Part shown: piece by piece, positions 7,525 to 15,971 of the stretch | Numbering within the stretch: the stretch's first letter is position 1 | Layout of the letters: the number at the start of each line of letters is the position of its first letter | Assembly (NCBI GenBank): GCA_024401295.1 | Contig: JAKSLG010000020.1 | Coordinates: forward strand, 1-49,744 | DNA from: Bacteroidales bacterium | Lineage (GTDB): Bacteria > Bacteroidota > Bacteroidia > Bacteroidales > Marinilabiliaceae | DNA: 49,744 nucleotides | Reading direction: 5' to 3' | Notes under the pieces: model-generated | Databases searched by the model: none | What the model was told of the DNA's origin: nothing | Seen by the model: the letters and a program-made list of their open reading frames with translations, nothing else | Made by a program: the position numbers and the translations under genes

Positions 7525-8745
7525 CTATCCTCTAAGTGCTTCAATAGGTTTGATGCTCACGGCTCTTTTTGCGGGAAAGAAACCGGCAAGCGTTCCGGCA
7601 ATGATCAGCGTCAGCGTAGCCTCGATGGCTATCGATATGTCGACCGTCGGATCCTTGAATGCCTCGGCCTCCATGTTGCTGACTATCATGTTTATTATCT
7701 CCGTCGCGCCGATGCCTGCGGCCATTCCGACATAGCCGAAAATGGCTGTGATGACGATGCTCTCGACAACGATGAGCGACAGGATCTGGCGAGGTTTTGC
7801 ACCCAACGCCTTGCGTATGCCGAATTCACGCGTGCGCTCCTTGACAGTTATCAGCATGATGTTCGAGACGCCGACGATGCCGCTTATGAGCGTCAGTATG
7901 CCGATGACCCAGATGGCGATTGTCAATATCTCCATCGCGCCCTGCATCTGAAGATAGTTCTGCATCCTGTTCCATATCCATATCGCGCCCATGTCGTCCG
8001 ACTGAAAATAGCGACGTTTGCCAAGAAGTGTGCGTATCGACGTGTTGAACTCCTCGTTCTGTTCCTCGCTTGCCAGGCCCTTGGTCGTGAGGAAAATGTT
8101 CTCGACATAGCCTTGCTTGCCATATATGGTCATGGCCGTCGAATAAGGCACATAAAGGCCCTGACTGCCATTTTCGTTGCTGTCGGTATATACTCCGACA
8201 ACCTTATACATGATGCCCGATGCATTGACGAACTGGCCAAGGGCGTTGCCGTTCGGGAAGAGAATCTCTTCGGTCTTGTTGCCGATGACACAGACTTTGC
8301 GCATATCGTCGATGTCGATCTGGTTGACAAATCGGCCTCTGCTGATTTTCAGACGCTCTACGCGGATATGTTCAGGATAGACGCCCGTGAGCGATGCGCT
8401 GACATATTCCGAGCCAAAGGATACCGTCTTGCCTCCAGCGCCAACCGTTGGCATGGCATCGATGATGTTGGCGGCGAGCTTTGATGCGACGTCGTTCATG
8501 TCGGCCTCGTTAAGCCTGATGCGCCTTCCGCTTTGCATGCCGTTAAACTCCTTGCTGGTCCATCCGGCCGAAAGACGCACGGAATTGAGCGCCTTTTCGT
8601 TCGAACGGCCTTCGAAGGCGTGTATAAGACCATTGCCGGCTCCGAGCAGCACGATGAGGATGAAAATGCCCCACGCGACAGCGAAACCGGTCAGAGCCGT
8701 ACGCATCTTATTGCGCCTCAACGACGAAATGATCTCTTCAAACAT
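7525..8745 (-). CDS. MacB/FtsX-type ABC transporter permease (first of two)
   Basis: 406 aa with the same topology as the next gene: MFEEIISSLRRNKMRTALTG amphipathic start, first membrane helix about 20-42, a periplasmic domain to about 275, and three C-terminal helices followed by FFPAKRAVSIKPIEALRG. The motif NIMLITVKERTREFGIRKAL is the conserved cytoplasmic loop that contacts the ATPase. It lies between the ATPase gene (45 bp upstream) and the second permease, and the two permeases are clearly paralogous but diverged, fitting a heterodimeric transporter. Confidence 0.9.
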   Translation of the reverse strand: MFEEIISSLRRNKMRTALTGFAVAWGIFILIVLLGAGNGLIHAFEGRSNEKALNSVRLSAGWTSKEFNGMQSGRRIRLNEADMNDVASKLAANIIDAMPTVGAGGKTVSFGSEYVSASLTGVYPEHIRVERLKISRGRFVNQIDIDDMRKVCVIGNKTEEILFPNGNALGQFVNASGIMYKVVGVYTDSNENGSQGLYVPYSTAMTIYGKQGYVENIFLTTKGLASEEQNEEFNTSIRTLLGKRRYFQSDDMGAIWIWNRMQNYLQMQGAMEILTIAIWVIGILTLISGIVGVSNIMLITVKERTREFGIRKALGAKPRQILSLIVVESIVITAIFGYVGMAAGIGATEIINMIVSNMEAEAFKDPTVDISIAIEATLTLIIAGTLAGFFPAKRAVSIKPIEALRG

Positions 8746-8790
8746 GAATCTGATTTTTGAATGGTTGTGTTTTCATGCTCTGTGCGATTC

Positions 8791-9495
8791 TTACTTGAAC
8801 TCCATGATTCTGTCATGGTTGCGATTATCATCAATAGAGCCGATAAGGCCATCCTTGATATGGATGATCTTATCTGTCTGATTGGCAACTCCGCTTTCGT
8901 GTGTCACGACAACTATTGTCATTCCCTGTTCCTCGTGGAGACGCTTGAGTATCTCCATCACCTCGACAGAAGTCTTCGAGTCGAGCGCACCCGTAGGCTC
9001 GTCGGCCAGTATTATCTTCGGCTGAGTGATGAGTGCGCGGGCAATGGCCACTCGCTGTTTCTGTCCGCCCGACATCTCGGCGGGAGTGTGGTGTGCCCAC
9101 TCCCTGAGTCCGAGTCTATCGAGATATTCCAATGCAAGTTCGTTGCGTTTGCGCCGTCCGACGCCCTGATAATAGAGCGGAAGGGCCACGTTCTCCATTG
9201 CATTCTTGAACGAGATAAGGTTGAATGACTGGAAGATGAATCCGATGAGCCTGTTGCGAAACTCTGCCGACTGATTCTCGCTCAGATTCTTGACGAGCTT
9301 GCCTGCGAGATAATACTCGCCGGTGTCATAGTTGTCGAGAATGCCCAATATGTTGAGCAAAGTCGATTTGCCGGAGCCCGATGCACCCATTATGCTGACG
9401 AATTCGCCTTGTGCCACGTCGAGCGTAATGCCTTTGAGGACGTGCAGCGGAGCTCCGTTGTTATACGTTTTGTTTATATCTCTCAGATGAATCAT
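8791..9495 (-). CDS. MacB/LolD-type ABC transporter ATPase
   Basis: 234 aa, the usual size of a stand-alone LolD/MacB-type nucleotide-binding protein. All motifs are intact: Walker A GASGSGKS (37-44), Q-loop IFQSFNL (87-93), signature MSGGQ (141-145), Walker B IILADEP (161-167) and the switch His199 in VVTHE. It should power the two FtsX-type permeases encoded directly downstream. It starts 11 bp after the outer-membrane protein gene. Confidence 0.95.
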   Translation of the reverse strand: MIHLRDINKTYNNGAPLHVLKGITLDVAQGEFVSIMGASGSGKSTLLNILGILDNYDTGEYYLAGKLVKNLSENQSAEFRNRLIGFIFQSFNLISFKNAMENVALPLYYQGVGRRKRNELALEYLDRLGLREWAHHTPAEMSGGQKQRVAIARALITQPKIILADEPTGALDSKTSVEVMEILKRLHEEQGMTIVVVTHESGVANQTDKIIHIKDGLIGSIDDNRNHDRIMEFK

Positions 9496-9506
9496 TATTC
9501 CGATGA

Positions 9507-11873
9507 TTACATTGTTTGTGCCTGGCTTGTTGTGCTGCTGACCTCGCTCTGACGCTCCATCACACCATCATCATCATGCTGACGGCTCTGACGACGCTTG
9601 TTTGTATTTCCGAGCTGGATGTTGCACTGAAGAGCAATCGAACGCATTCCGATCGAAATATTGCTTTCTGTCGTAAAATCTGCTGCAATTGTCTTCGAGT
9701 TGATTTCGATGTTCGACTTGAATGGGTTCATAGCCTGAAGGCCAAGAGTGACCTTGTTGTTGTTGAAACTCTTCGAAAGTGTCATCGAGTGCATTGTCAT
9801 GCCAGTACTGTTGCCCTGAAGCGTAGGAGCCGATGTATTGCCCATGTAGAATGCGCTGAAGCGGAAGTTCTTTGGAAATTCCTGGCTGAACTGGACCATT
9901 GCACGCTCGCTCCATCCGGAATTGTGAGCATTGATAACCTCCGAACGAAGGTCGGCATAACTTGTTGTCGAACTGAGCATAATCGATGTCTTCGGAGTGA
10001 TTGTCCAACGGAAATAGATGTTGAGCGAACCCATCTTGCTCTTTGCCACATTGCCATATGTCGTAATCTGACGATTGCCATCGAGATAGCTATACTCCTG
10101 AATTCCATTGTTGACGAACGAATAGCGGAGCGATGCGTTGAGCATGACCTTCTGGCCGAACGAGCCATAAGTGAGCTGAAGGTTATTTGTCTTCTCGACA
10201 TCGAGGTCTGGATTACCGATTGTTGCGAAGTTCTCGATCATGCCGTCATCGTATGGGTTGAGATATGTGATACCAGGACGGTTGATTCGGAGATTATACG
10301 AGAGGCCGATGTTCTGCGTCATGCCAAGGCGGATGCCGAGCGATACCGAAGGAATGAGGTTGTCGTAGGTTGTCGAAACATCGTTGAGAAGGTTATATTC
10401 GATGTCCTGAGCCGTATGCTCGTAGCGCAAACCTGCCTTGAGGCTATACTTGTCGTATGACAACGCGTATGACGCATATCCTGCAAAGATGTTGTTGTCG
10501 TGGTTATAGCTGAACGTAGGCGAGATACTCTCATTCTTACGGTTTGTATATTTAGCGCCGACTTCCAATGTGTTGTAGCCGCCAAGACGAAGGCTGAGGT
10601 CGGCCTGAGCGATCTGCTCGAGCATCGAATTCTCATTGTGGTTCTCGTTGCCTGCCATGCTCGAATTCTCAAACGAGCTCTTCTCTTCGCTCTCGCTTGG
10701 GCGATTGCTGATTCGATAGCCGACGGTGAGCGATTTTCTCTCGCCGAAGAGGTGCGTATAGTCGATGCTGCCGTTCACTGTGCTGCTCTTCTGACGATTC
10801 TCGCCGATCTGCAGATATGATGTCTCGATATCGCCAAAACCGTTTGTATTGGTCATATGACTACGTCCATGACTTGCCATCTTGTTTGTTGCGCCTTCAA
10901 TCTGAAGTGCATTGTTCTTGTCGAAATCGATATTTGCACCAAGGCTTATGCTGCCCTGTGTCGTATGGTTTTTCTGCCATCCGGAATAGCTGAAGTAGCT
11001 GCCGTCTGATCCTGTGCGGTTCATCTCCATTTCGAGATCTCTCATCAGGAACTCACCGCCAAAGGCGTTGACGTCGAGAGTTGCCTTGCCATGCTGAACC
11101 ATTGCATATCCGCCAAGCAAATTGTTTCTGTTGCCCGCTGTCGCATTGAAGCTGACAAGATATCCGTCTGTTGCATGAGCCGTCTCAGGACCGCCTGCCA
11201 TCGTGATGCTGAGCACACCACCTGCACCTTCTGCATCATACTTCGCACCAGGATTTGTAACAACTGTGATCGACTTGATTGCCGAAGCCGGCATTGCCTT
11301 GAAGATTGTGCTCGCATTGGCACTCATCATCTGATTTGGCTTTCCATCAACATATACCTGGAATGCCCCGCTGCCATTCACCGTGATATTGTCCTGACCG
11401 TCAACGCTGACCAGAGGCACCTTGCGAAGCATGTCGAGCACTGTCGTCACGCTCGATTCAGGGTCATCCTCAACGCTATACTGAAGCTCATCGGCCGTAA
11501 CCTTGACGAGTGGCTTCTGAGCAACCACGCTGATGCCCTCAATCTGCTTCGAATCCTCTGCGATGCTCAATGTGCCAAGGTTGACGCTGCCACCCTTGCA
11601 GCTGACGACACGCTCAACCGTCGTCTTGCCTACCGACGAAATCTTGACGATGAAATCGCCATTCTGCTTCGCCGTGATCGTAAACGAACCGTCAAGATCC
11701 GTTACCGATGCACCTACAGGAATCTGTGGCGCCGCCTTCGACGAAAGACTTACCGTCGCGAATGGTTCACCCTGCATACTGAGCGAATCCACTACAATAC
11801 CCTTGATTGTTGTCTGAGCCATCGCTGTGATGCCCACAAGAATCATCAATGCTGTTAAAACTAAATTCTTCAT
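9507..11873 (-). CDS. Outer-membrane beta-barrel protein with carboxypeptidase-like and plug domains
   Basis: 788 aa. Signal peptide (cleavage after AMA, about residue 19), a carboxypeptidase-regulatory-like domain (about 22-105, TIKGIVVDSLSMQGEPFATV), a TonB-receptor-like plug (about 125-230, with VPLVSVDGQDNITVNGSG and VYVDGKPN), and a large beta-barrel typical of the 'outer membrane beta-barrel family'. The tail is Gln/Arg/Ser-rich and lacks a normal barrel-ending aromatic residue. No SusD partner lies next to it. Its place inside an ABC/MacAB/TolC operon suggests a role in envelope maintenance or export of the same substrate rather than nutrient uptake, but that is inference. Confidence 0.85.
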   Translation of the reverse strand: MKNLVLTALMILVGITAMAQTTIKGIVVDSLSMQGEPFATVSLSSKAAPQIPVGASVTDLDGSFTITAKQNGDFIVKISSVGKTTVERVVSCKGGSVNLGTLSIAEDSKQIEGISVVAQKPLVKVTADELQYSVEDDPESSVTTVLDMLRKVPLVSVDGQDNITVNGSGAFQVYVDGKPNQMMSANASTIFKAMPASAIKSITVVTNPGAKYDAEGAGGVLSITMAGGPETAHATDGYLVSFNATAGNRNNLLGGYAMVQHGKATLDVNAFGGEFLMRDLEMEMNRTGSDGSYFSYSGWQKNHTTQGSISLGANIDFDKNNALQIEGATNKMASHGRSHMTNTNGFGDIETSYLQIGENRQKSSTVNGSIDYTHLFGERKSLTVGYRISNRPSESEEKSSFENSSMAGNENHNENSMLEQIAQADLSLRLGGYNTLEVGAKYTNRKNESISPTFSYNHDNNIFAGYASYALSYDKYSLKAGLRYEHTAQDIEYNLLNDVSTTYDNLIPSVSLGIRLGMTQNIGLSYNLRINRPGITYLNPYDDGMIENFATIGNPDLDVEKTNNLQLTYGSFGQKVMLNASLRYSFVNNGIQEYSYLDGNRQITTYGNVAKSKMGSLNIYFRWTITPKTSIMLSSTTSYADLRSEVINAHNSGWSERAMVQFSQEFPKNFRFSAFYMGNTSAPTLQGNSTGMTMHSMTLSKSFNNNKVTLGLQAMNPFKSNIEINSKTIAADFTTESNISIGMRSIALQCNIQLGNTNKRRQSRQHDDDGVMERQSEVSSTTSQAQTM

Positions 11874-11931
11874 GGCTTATATCGTTTTTTTTTGCTGTGT
11901 TTATATTTTGTTTTTTGTTGTGTTATGCTTT

Positions 11932-12285
11932 TCATCGTGCTGAATACATCTCAGCAACTTCTTCAATACTGATTCCCAGATAGTCGAGTCTGCGGAAGAA
12001 ATCCGGAACCACCTGCGAGATGAAATGCGAACGCTTGTCCTCGAGAATCTTCTGGCGTGCGCCCTCTGCCACGAAATAGCCGAGACCACGCTTGTTATAT
12101 ATGATTCCGCTCTGCTGAAGCTGATCGTATGTGCGCACTATCGTATTCGGATTGACCTCGACGATCGCGCCATATTCGCGAACCGAAGGAATACGCTCCT
12201 GCTCGCCATACACACCAGTCAGGATCTCATCGCAGATGCGCTCCGCAACCTGCATATATATCGGATCATTTCCTCTGAATTCCAT
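11932..12285 (-). CDS. GntR-family regulator, YtrA subfamily
   Basis: 117 aa: a GntR winged helix (about residues 8-75; RIPSVREYGAIVEVNPNTIV forms the helix-turn-helix, RGLGYFV the wing) followed by only about 40 residues of helices, the short dimerisation tail that defines the YtrA subfamily. YtrA regulators usually repress their own operon of ABC transporters and respond to cell-envelope stress. It is encoded inside the operon, 19 bp after the membrane-protein gene, and the palindrome at 13969-13992 is its likely target. Unusually for this organism it has a perfect Shine-Dalgarno (AGGAGG) 9 nt before the ATG. Confidence 0.92.
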   Translation of the reverse strand: MEFRGNDPIYMQVAERICDEILTGVYGEQERIPSVREYGAIVEVNPNTIVRTYDQLQQSGIIYNKRGLGYFVAEGARQKILEDKRSHFISQVVPDFFRRLDYLGISIEEVAEMYSAR

Positions 12286-12291
12286 AATCTC

Positions 12292-12302
12292 AATCCTCCT
12301 TT
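12292..12302 (-). promoter_or_regulatory. Strong Shine-Dalgarno of the GntR gene
   Basis: On the minus strand AAAAAAGGAGG precedes the ATG at 12285 by 9 nt. Most genes here have weak or no Shine-Dalgarno, so this one stands out and fixes the start. It may ensure a steady supply of the regulator inside a long operon. Confidence 0.6.
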
Positions 12303-12303
12303 T

Positions 12304-13095
12304 TTAGATAATCTGACGACGACGGAACAACTTGTACGAAACCACCGTGCAGACGACAATCACAAGAGCCTGAACGCATTGCGTCGTGTGGACGACTGTC
12401 GGGATATCCCATCCATGATTAACCACGAACATCCCGTAGAAATACTGCAACGATGGCGAGATGAAGAGTGCAAAGAACACATAGATTATAAAGGTCTTGA
12501 TGAGTGGATGGCGACGGAAATAGCTTCCGCCAAGCACCGCAATCATGATATTCATGGCGTACGACAGGAAAATCGAAAGCGCTGCGCTGATCATTCCATA
12601 GCGGATGTCATAATCCTTGCCATCAATCGTAATTATCGGGCCATTCTCCTGAAGAAGTTTCCACGAGTGGCTGAAGAAATAATAGAAGCTTTCATAGAGG
12701 CTCTGAATGAACTCCCACCCCTTGAATATCGAAACGAAGATTGCCGCAAGCAACGATGCCAAGAAAGCAACCAACGATGGCAGAATCGCATAATTGACAA
12801 AACGCACAATATATTTCTCGGCATTTGTGGCCGGAATCATTGCAAAGGCCGTTGCCTCCTGCTTCGTGCGCATATTCGACATGATGTGCGATGCAAAATA
12901 GAATGGCGACAATGCCGAAATCAGGCCGCCGAATGCAAACATTCCCCATGCCAATGCCGGAATGGCATCCCAAAGGAAGTATGCCATGAGAAACGGAGCA
13001 AAGATGAATGCAGCCAGCCACAATTTGTCTCTGCCAGACATCGCAAAGTCATATACAAAAAGCTGTCGGAGACGGTTCATATCTATCTTTTTCAT
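12304..13095 (-). CDS. Multi-pass membrane protein, probable partner of the adjacent ABC ATPase
   Basis: 263 aa with about six hydrophobic helices (for example LWLAAFIFAPFLMAYFL, LPSLVAFLASLLAAIFVSIF and the last near VQALVIVVCTVVSYKLF), matching an ABC-2-type or YtrC/D-like permease in layout though no signature motif is definite. It lies 35 bp downstream of a lone ABC ATPase gene and just before the GntR regulator, the same order (ATPase, membrane partner) as other YtrA-controlled transporters. The family assignment is inferred mainly from context. Confidence 0.75.
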   Translation of the reverse strand: MKKIDMNRLRQLFVYDFAMSGRDKLWLAAFIFAPFLMAYFLWDAIPALAWGMFAFGGLISALSPFYFASHIMSNMRTKQEATAFAMIPATNAEKYIVRFVNYAILPSLVAFLASLLAAIFVSIFKGWEFIQSLYESFYYFFSHSWKLLQENGPIITIDGKDYDIRYGMISAALSIFLSYAMNIMIAVLGGSYFRRHPLIKTFIIYVFFALFISPSLQYFYGMFVVNHGWDIPTVVHTTQCVQALVIVVCTVVSYKLFRRRQII

Positions 13096-13130
13096 AATGC
13101 TTTATTTTTCGTTGTTAAACTTATGGCCAA

Positions 13131-13967
13131 TCATCTGAAAATCTCTGCAATCTTCTGTCTTTCTGCGAGAACCGCATTGAAGAGCAGTTCCATGTTGACC
13201 TGCGTCTCAACATTGTCCTGATTCTTCACAACCGCAAGGTCGAAACCCATCAGCGACTGCTTGTAGATGGCATCTTCAACAGTCTGACCCGCCATCGACT
13301 GAACGAACGAGAGCTTCTCGGTGATTCGGCCAATCGTCTCGTTGAGCAAGATATTGCTGTTGTCAAGCACGAGCACGCGATCGAGAAGATTCTCAACGTC
13401 GCGAACCTGATGTGTCGAGACGATGATTGTGCGGTCATCGGTCATGCTCTGCGAGACAGCCTTGCGGAAGTTGCTCTTCGACGGGATGTCGAGACCGTTT
13501 GTAGGCTCGTCCATCATGAGCAGATTCGTGTTCGTTGCAAGAGCGAAGCAGATGAACGCCTTCTTCTTCTGTCCCATCGAAAGCTGAAAGAGATTGATGT
13601 CGCTCGTCATGCCAAAAGCGTCAAGACTCTTCGTGAGCATCTCTTCGCTGAACTTTGGATAGAACTTGCTGTTGATGGCAATATATTTCTTGAAAGACAT
13701 GTTAGGAAGCGAAAACTCCTCTGGGACGAAATACATATCGCTGAGCGCTTCAGGACAACGATCGCACATGTCCATACCATTATAAAGAACACGACCCTTC
13801 TGCGGAAACAGCAGACCTGCAAGAAGATACAGCAACGTTGACTTGCCTGCTCCGTTTGTTCCAAGCAGACCATATATACTACCCTCTTTTATTTCGAGGT
13901 TGAAATCTTCGAACACCTTATTCTTGAGGAAGCCGAAGGATACATCTTCAAATCTTGCGTAGCTCAT
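13131..13967 (-). CDS. ABC transporter ATPase, YtrB-like
   Basis: 278 aa with Walker A GTNGAGKS (36-43), signature LSMGQ (129-133, with Met in place of the usual second Ser/Gly), Walker B LLMMDEP (149-155) and switch His186 in VSTHQ. The Q-loop position reads VPEEF, without a Gln, as in a set of YtrB-like ATPases. About 80 C-terminal residues follow the nucleotide-binding core. It is the first gene of the minus-strand operon, 27 bp from the predicted -7 box, and probably works with the membrane protein encoded next. Confidence 0.9.
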   Translation of the reverse strand: MSYARFEDVSFGFLKNKVFEDFNLEIKEGSIYGLLGTNGAGKSTLLYLLAGLLFPQKGRVLYNGMDMCDRCPEALSDMYFVPEEFSLPNMSFKKYIAINSKFYPKFSEEMLTKSLDAFGMTSDINLFQLSMGQKKKAFICFALATNTNLLMMDEPTNGLDIPSKSNFRKAVSQSMTDDRTIIVSTHQVRDVENLLDRVLVLDNSNILLNETIGRITEKLSFVQSMAGQTVEDAIYKQSLMGFDLAVVKNQDNVETQVNMELLFNAVLAERQKIAEIFR

Positions 13968-13968
13968 T

Positions 13969-13992
13969 AGTGTATCAGTTGATTAGTACACT
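13969..13992. promoter_or_regulatory. Candidate YtrA-type operator AGTGTA-N12-TACACT
   Basis: A perfect inverted repeat AGTGTA (13969-13974) / TACACT (13987-13992) lies between the -7 box and the start codon, over the expected transcription start. From memory the B. subtilis YtrA operator is an AGTGTA/TACACT repeat with a similar spacer. The operon encodes a YtrA-type regulator, so autorepression by steric block is the natural reading. Confidence 0.65.
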
Positions 13993-13993
13993 G

Positions 13994-14025
13994 CAAATGT
14001 ATGGAGTTTATTTTTAACCAGCAAA
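13994..14025 (-). promoter_or_regulatory. Promoter of the ABC/GntR/MacAB/TolC operon
   Basis: Read on the minus strand: TTTG (14022-14025), 20-nt spacer, TACATTTG (13994-14001), an exact match to the Bacteroidota consensus. Start of transcription is expected near 13987, inside the palindrome at 13969-13992. Confidence 0.75.
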
Positions 14026-14298
14026 ACTTTTTCATGATTTTTTTAGCCGACATGGAAAAATAGCCTGTTTTTATCTACGAACGGGCAAAATTTATCGAAG
14101 TCCTGTTTCAGGGGTTTTAGAGTTTTAAGTTATAAATTCTGAGTTCTAACCTCTCAGACTTATAACTTTCCAACTTACCACTTAAAGCTTATGACTTATG
14201 TAATATGTAAAGGTAAAAATCACACAAACACGACACATCAAGGATAGGGGCCGACCACATTTCATATATGTTTTAATCTACGATATGTGAAAAAATCT
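14026..14298. other. Divergent intergenic region with a large AT-rich palindrome
   Basis: Between two divergent operons. It contains a hairpin at 14127-14168 (AAGTTATAA + CTGAG paired with CTCAG + TTATAACTT) and then ACTTA at 14173, 14180 and 14194. No ORF or RNA family is recognised. The palindrome lies upstream of both promoters, so it could be a repeat element, a transcription block or a binding site for a DNA-bending protein. Confidence 0.4.
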
Positions 14299-14306
14299 TA
14301 TATTTG
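14299..14306 (+). promoter_or_regulatory. iorA operon promoter -7 element
   Basis: TATATTTG matches TAnnTTTG exactly and lies 61 nt upstream of the iorA ATG. The -33 region has only TTTT at 14271-14274, too far away to be a good match, so an activator may help. No hairpin resembling a riboswitch is seen in the short leader. Confidence 0.55.
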
Positions 14307-14367
14307 CGGACGTTTTTGCTAAAAAGCATTAAGACGCAACACTGATAAGAACGAAAAAAAATATACA

Positions 14368-15951
14368 ATGAAACAACTTCTTCTTGGAGACGAAGCCATC
14401 GCGCTTGGCGCGTTGCATGCCGGACTGAGTGGCGTTTATGCATATCCTGGCACACCGTCGACTGAAATCACAGAGTACATACAGAATTCGAAATTGGCCA
14501 AAGAGCGCAATGTTCATTCGCGCTGGTGCACTAACGAAAAGACGGCAATGGAGGCTGCTCTTGGCATGTCTTATGCGGGCAAGCGAGCACTCGTCTGCAT
14601 GAAACATGTGGGCATGAACGTATGTGCCGATGCGTTTGTGAATTCAGCAATCACAGGTGTCAAAGGCGGTCTGATTGTGCTTGCAGCCGATGACCCGTCG
14701 ATGCATTCGAGCCAGAACGAGCAGGACAGCCGTTTCTATGCCAAGTTTGCCATGATACCAGCATTCGAGCCAAGCAACCAGCAGGAGGCATACGACATGA
14801 TGGACAAGGCTTTTGAACTTTCCGAGCGACTCAAGGAGCCAGTGATGCTGCGCGTTGTCACCCGCTTGGCGCATAGCCGTGCAGCCGTTGAAGTGAGCGA
14901 GCCAAAAGCCGAAAACAGACTCGACATAGCAAAGGAGAGCTGGGTGCTTCTGCCGGGCATCGCAAGAAGGAAATATGACGAACTCATTGCGAAACAGCCA
15001 TCGATGCTCGAAGCGAGCGAAGGATCTGCCTATAACAAGCGCGAGAATAGCGCAGACAAGAAGACCGGAATCATTGCTTGCGGCATTGCATACAACTACG
15101 TAAAAGAGGCCGCAGGAAGTGAATATAACGTATTGAAAGTATCACAATATCCGATGCCGGTGGCCAAGATCAAGACTTTGGCATCAGAATGTGACGAGAT
15201 AATCGTCATGGAAGACGGACAGCCAGTGGCCGAGGAGCGCGTGCGCAACATCATTGGTGATACATGCCCTGTCAAGGGCCGTCTGACAGGCGATCTGCCA
15301 CGCACGGGCGAACTCACGCCAGACTGCGTTGCAAAGGCTTTGGGCAAGAAATTCGGTCCGGCCTTTGAAGTTGCGAAGAATCTCGCAGGACGCCCGCCGC
15401 AGCTCTGCCAAGGTTGCGGACACCGCGACGTATATACCGCACTCAACAAAGTGGCTGCAGAATATCCGGACCATCGCATATTTGGCGACATCGGATGCTA
15501 TACGCTTGGTGCGTTGCCGCCATTCCAGGCTCTTTCGAGCTGCGTCGACATGGGCGCATCAATCACAATGGCCAAGGGCGCGGCAGATGCCGGATTATTC
15601 CCATCGATAGCCGTGATTGGCGATTCGACATTCACGCATTCTGGCATGACAGGATTGCTGGATGCCGTGAACGACAAGTCGAACATAACGGTCATTATCT
15701 CGGACAACCTCACTACAGGCATGACAGGTGGTCAGGACTCGGCCGGAACGAACAAATTTGAGCAGATATGCCTGGGTCTCGGCGTAGAGCCAGAGCATTT
15801 GCATGTGGTTGTGCCACTGCCAAAGAACATGGAGGAGATCACCCGCATCATCAAGCAGGAAATCGAATACAATGGCGTATCGGTCATCATACCTCGTCGC
15901 GAATGCATCCAGACTGCAGCACGTCATGCCAAGGCAGCCGCAAAGAAATAA
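14368..15951 (+). CDS. iorA: Indolepyruvate ferredoxin oxidoreductase, alpha subunit (ferredoxin domain absent)
   Basis: IorA with IorB interconverts aryl pyruvates and aryl-acetyl-CoA, using CoA, thiamine diphosphate and ferredoxin. The 527-aa protein has the N-terminal pyrimidine-binding domain (YAYPGTPSTEI at 24-34), a CQGCGHR motif (347-353) and the TPP/Mg motif GDST...SDN (418-447). The full-length archaeal enzyme ends in a 2x[4Fe-4S] ferredoxin domain; this protein stops at residue 527 (RRECIQTAARHAKAAAKK), without the Cys clusters, so electrons must go to an external carrier. It opens an operon for arylacetate metabolism. Confidence 0.93.
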   Translation: MKQLLLGDEAIALGALHAGLSGVYAYPGTPSTEITEYIQNSKLAKERNVHSRWCTNEKTAMEAALGMSYAGKRALVCMKHVGMNVCADAFVNSAITGVKGGLIVLAADDPSMHSSQNEQDSRFYAKFAMIPAFEPSNQQEAYDMMDKAFELSERLKEPVMLRVVTRLAHSRAAVEVSEPKAENRLDIAKESWVLLPGIARRKYDELIAKQPSMLEASEGSAYNKRENSADKKTGIIACGIAYNYVKEAAGSEYNVLKVSQYPMPVAKIKTLASECDEIIVMEDGQPVAEERVRNIIGDTCPVKGRLTGDLPRTGELTPDCVAKALGKKFGPAFEVAKNLAGRPPQLCQGCGHRDVYTALNKVAAEYPDHRIFGDIGCYTLGALPPFQALSSCVDMGASITMAKGAADAGLFPSIAVIGDSTFTHSGMTGLLDAVNDKSNITVIISDNLTTGMTGGQDSAGTNKFEQICLGLGVEPEHLHVVVPLPKNMEEITRIIKQEIEYNGVSVIIPRRECIQTAARHAKAAAKK

Positions 15952-15971
15952 ACCGTTAGAAAAGAGAAGAA

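Noticed and set aside
6748-8484. 578-codon open frame on the plus strand over the two permease genes
   Set aside because: Crosses two well-supported permease genes and their junction in antisense, with no start signal or family match.
12025-13221. 398-codon plus-strand frame over the GntR and membrane-protein genes
   Set aside because: Spans three minus-strand genes in antisense; no domain.
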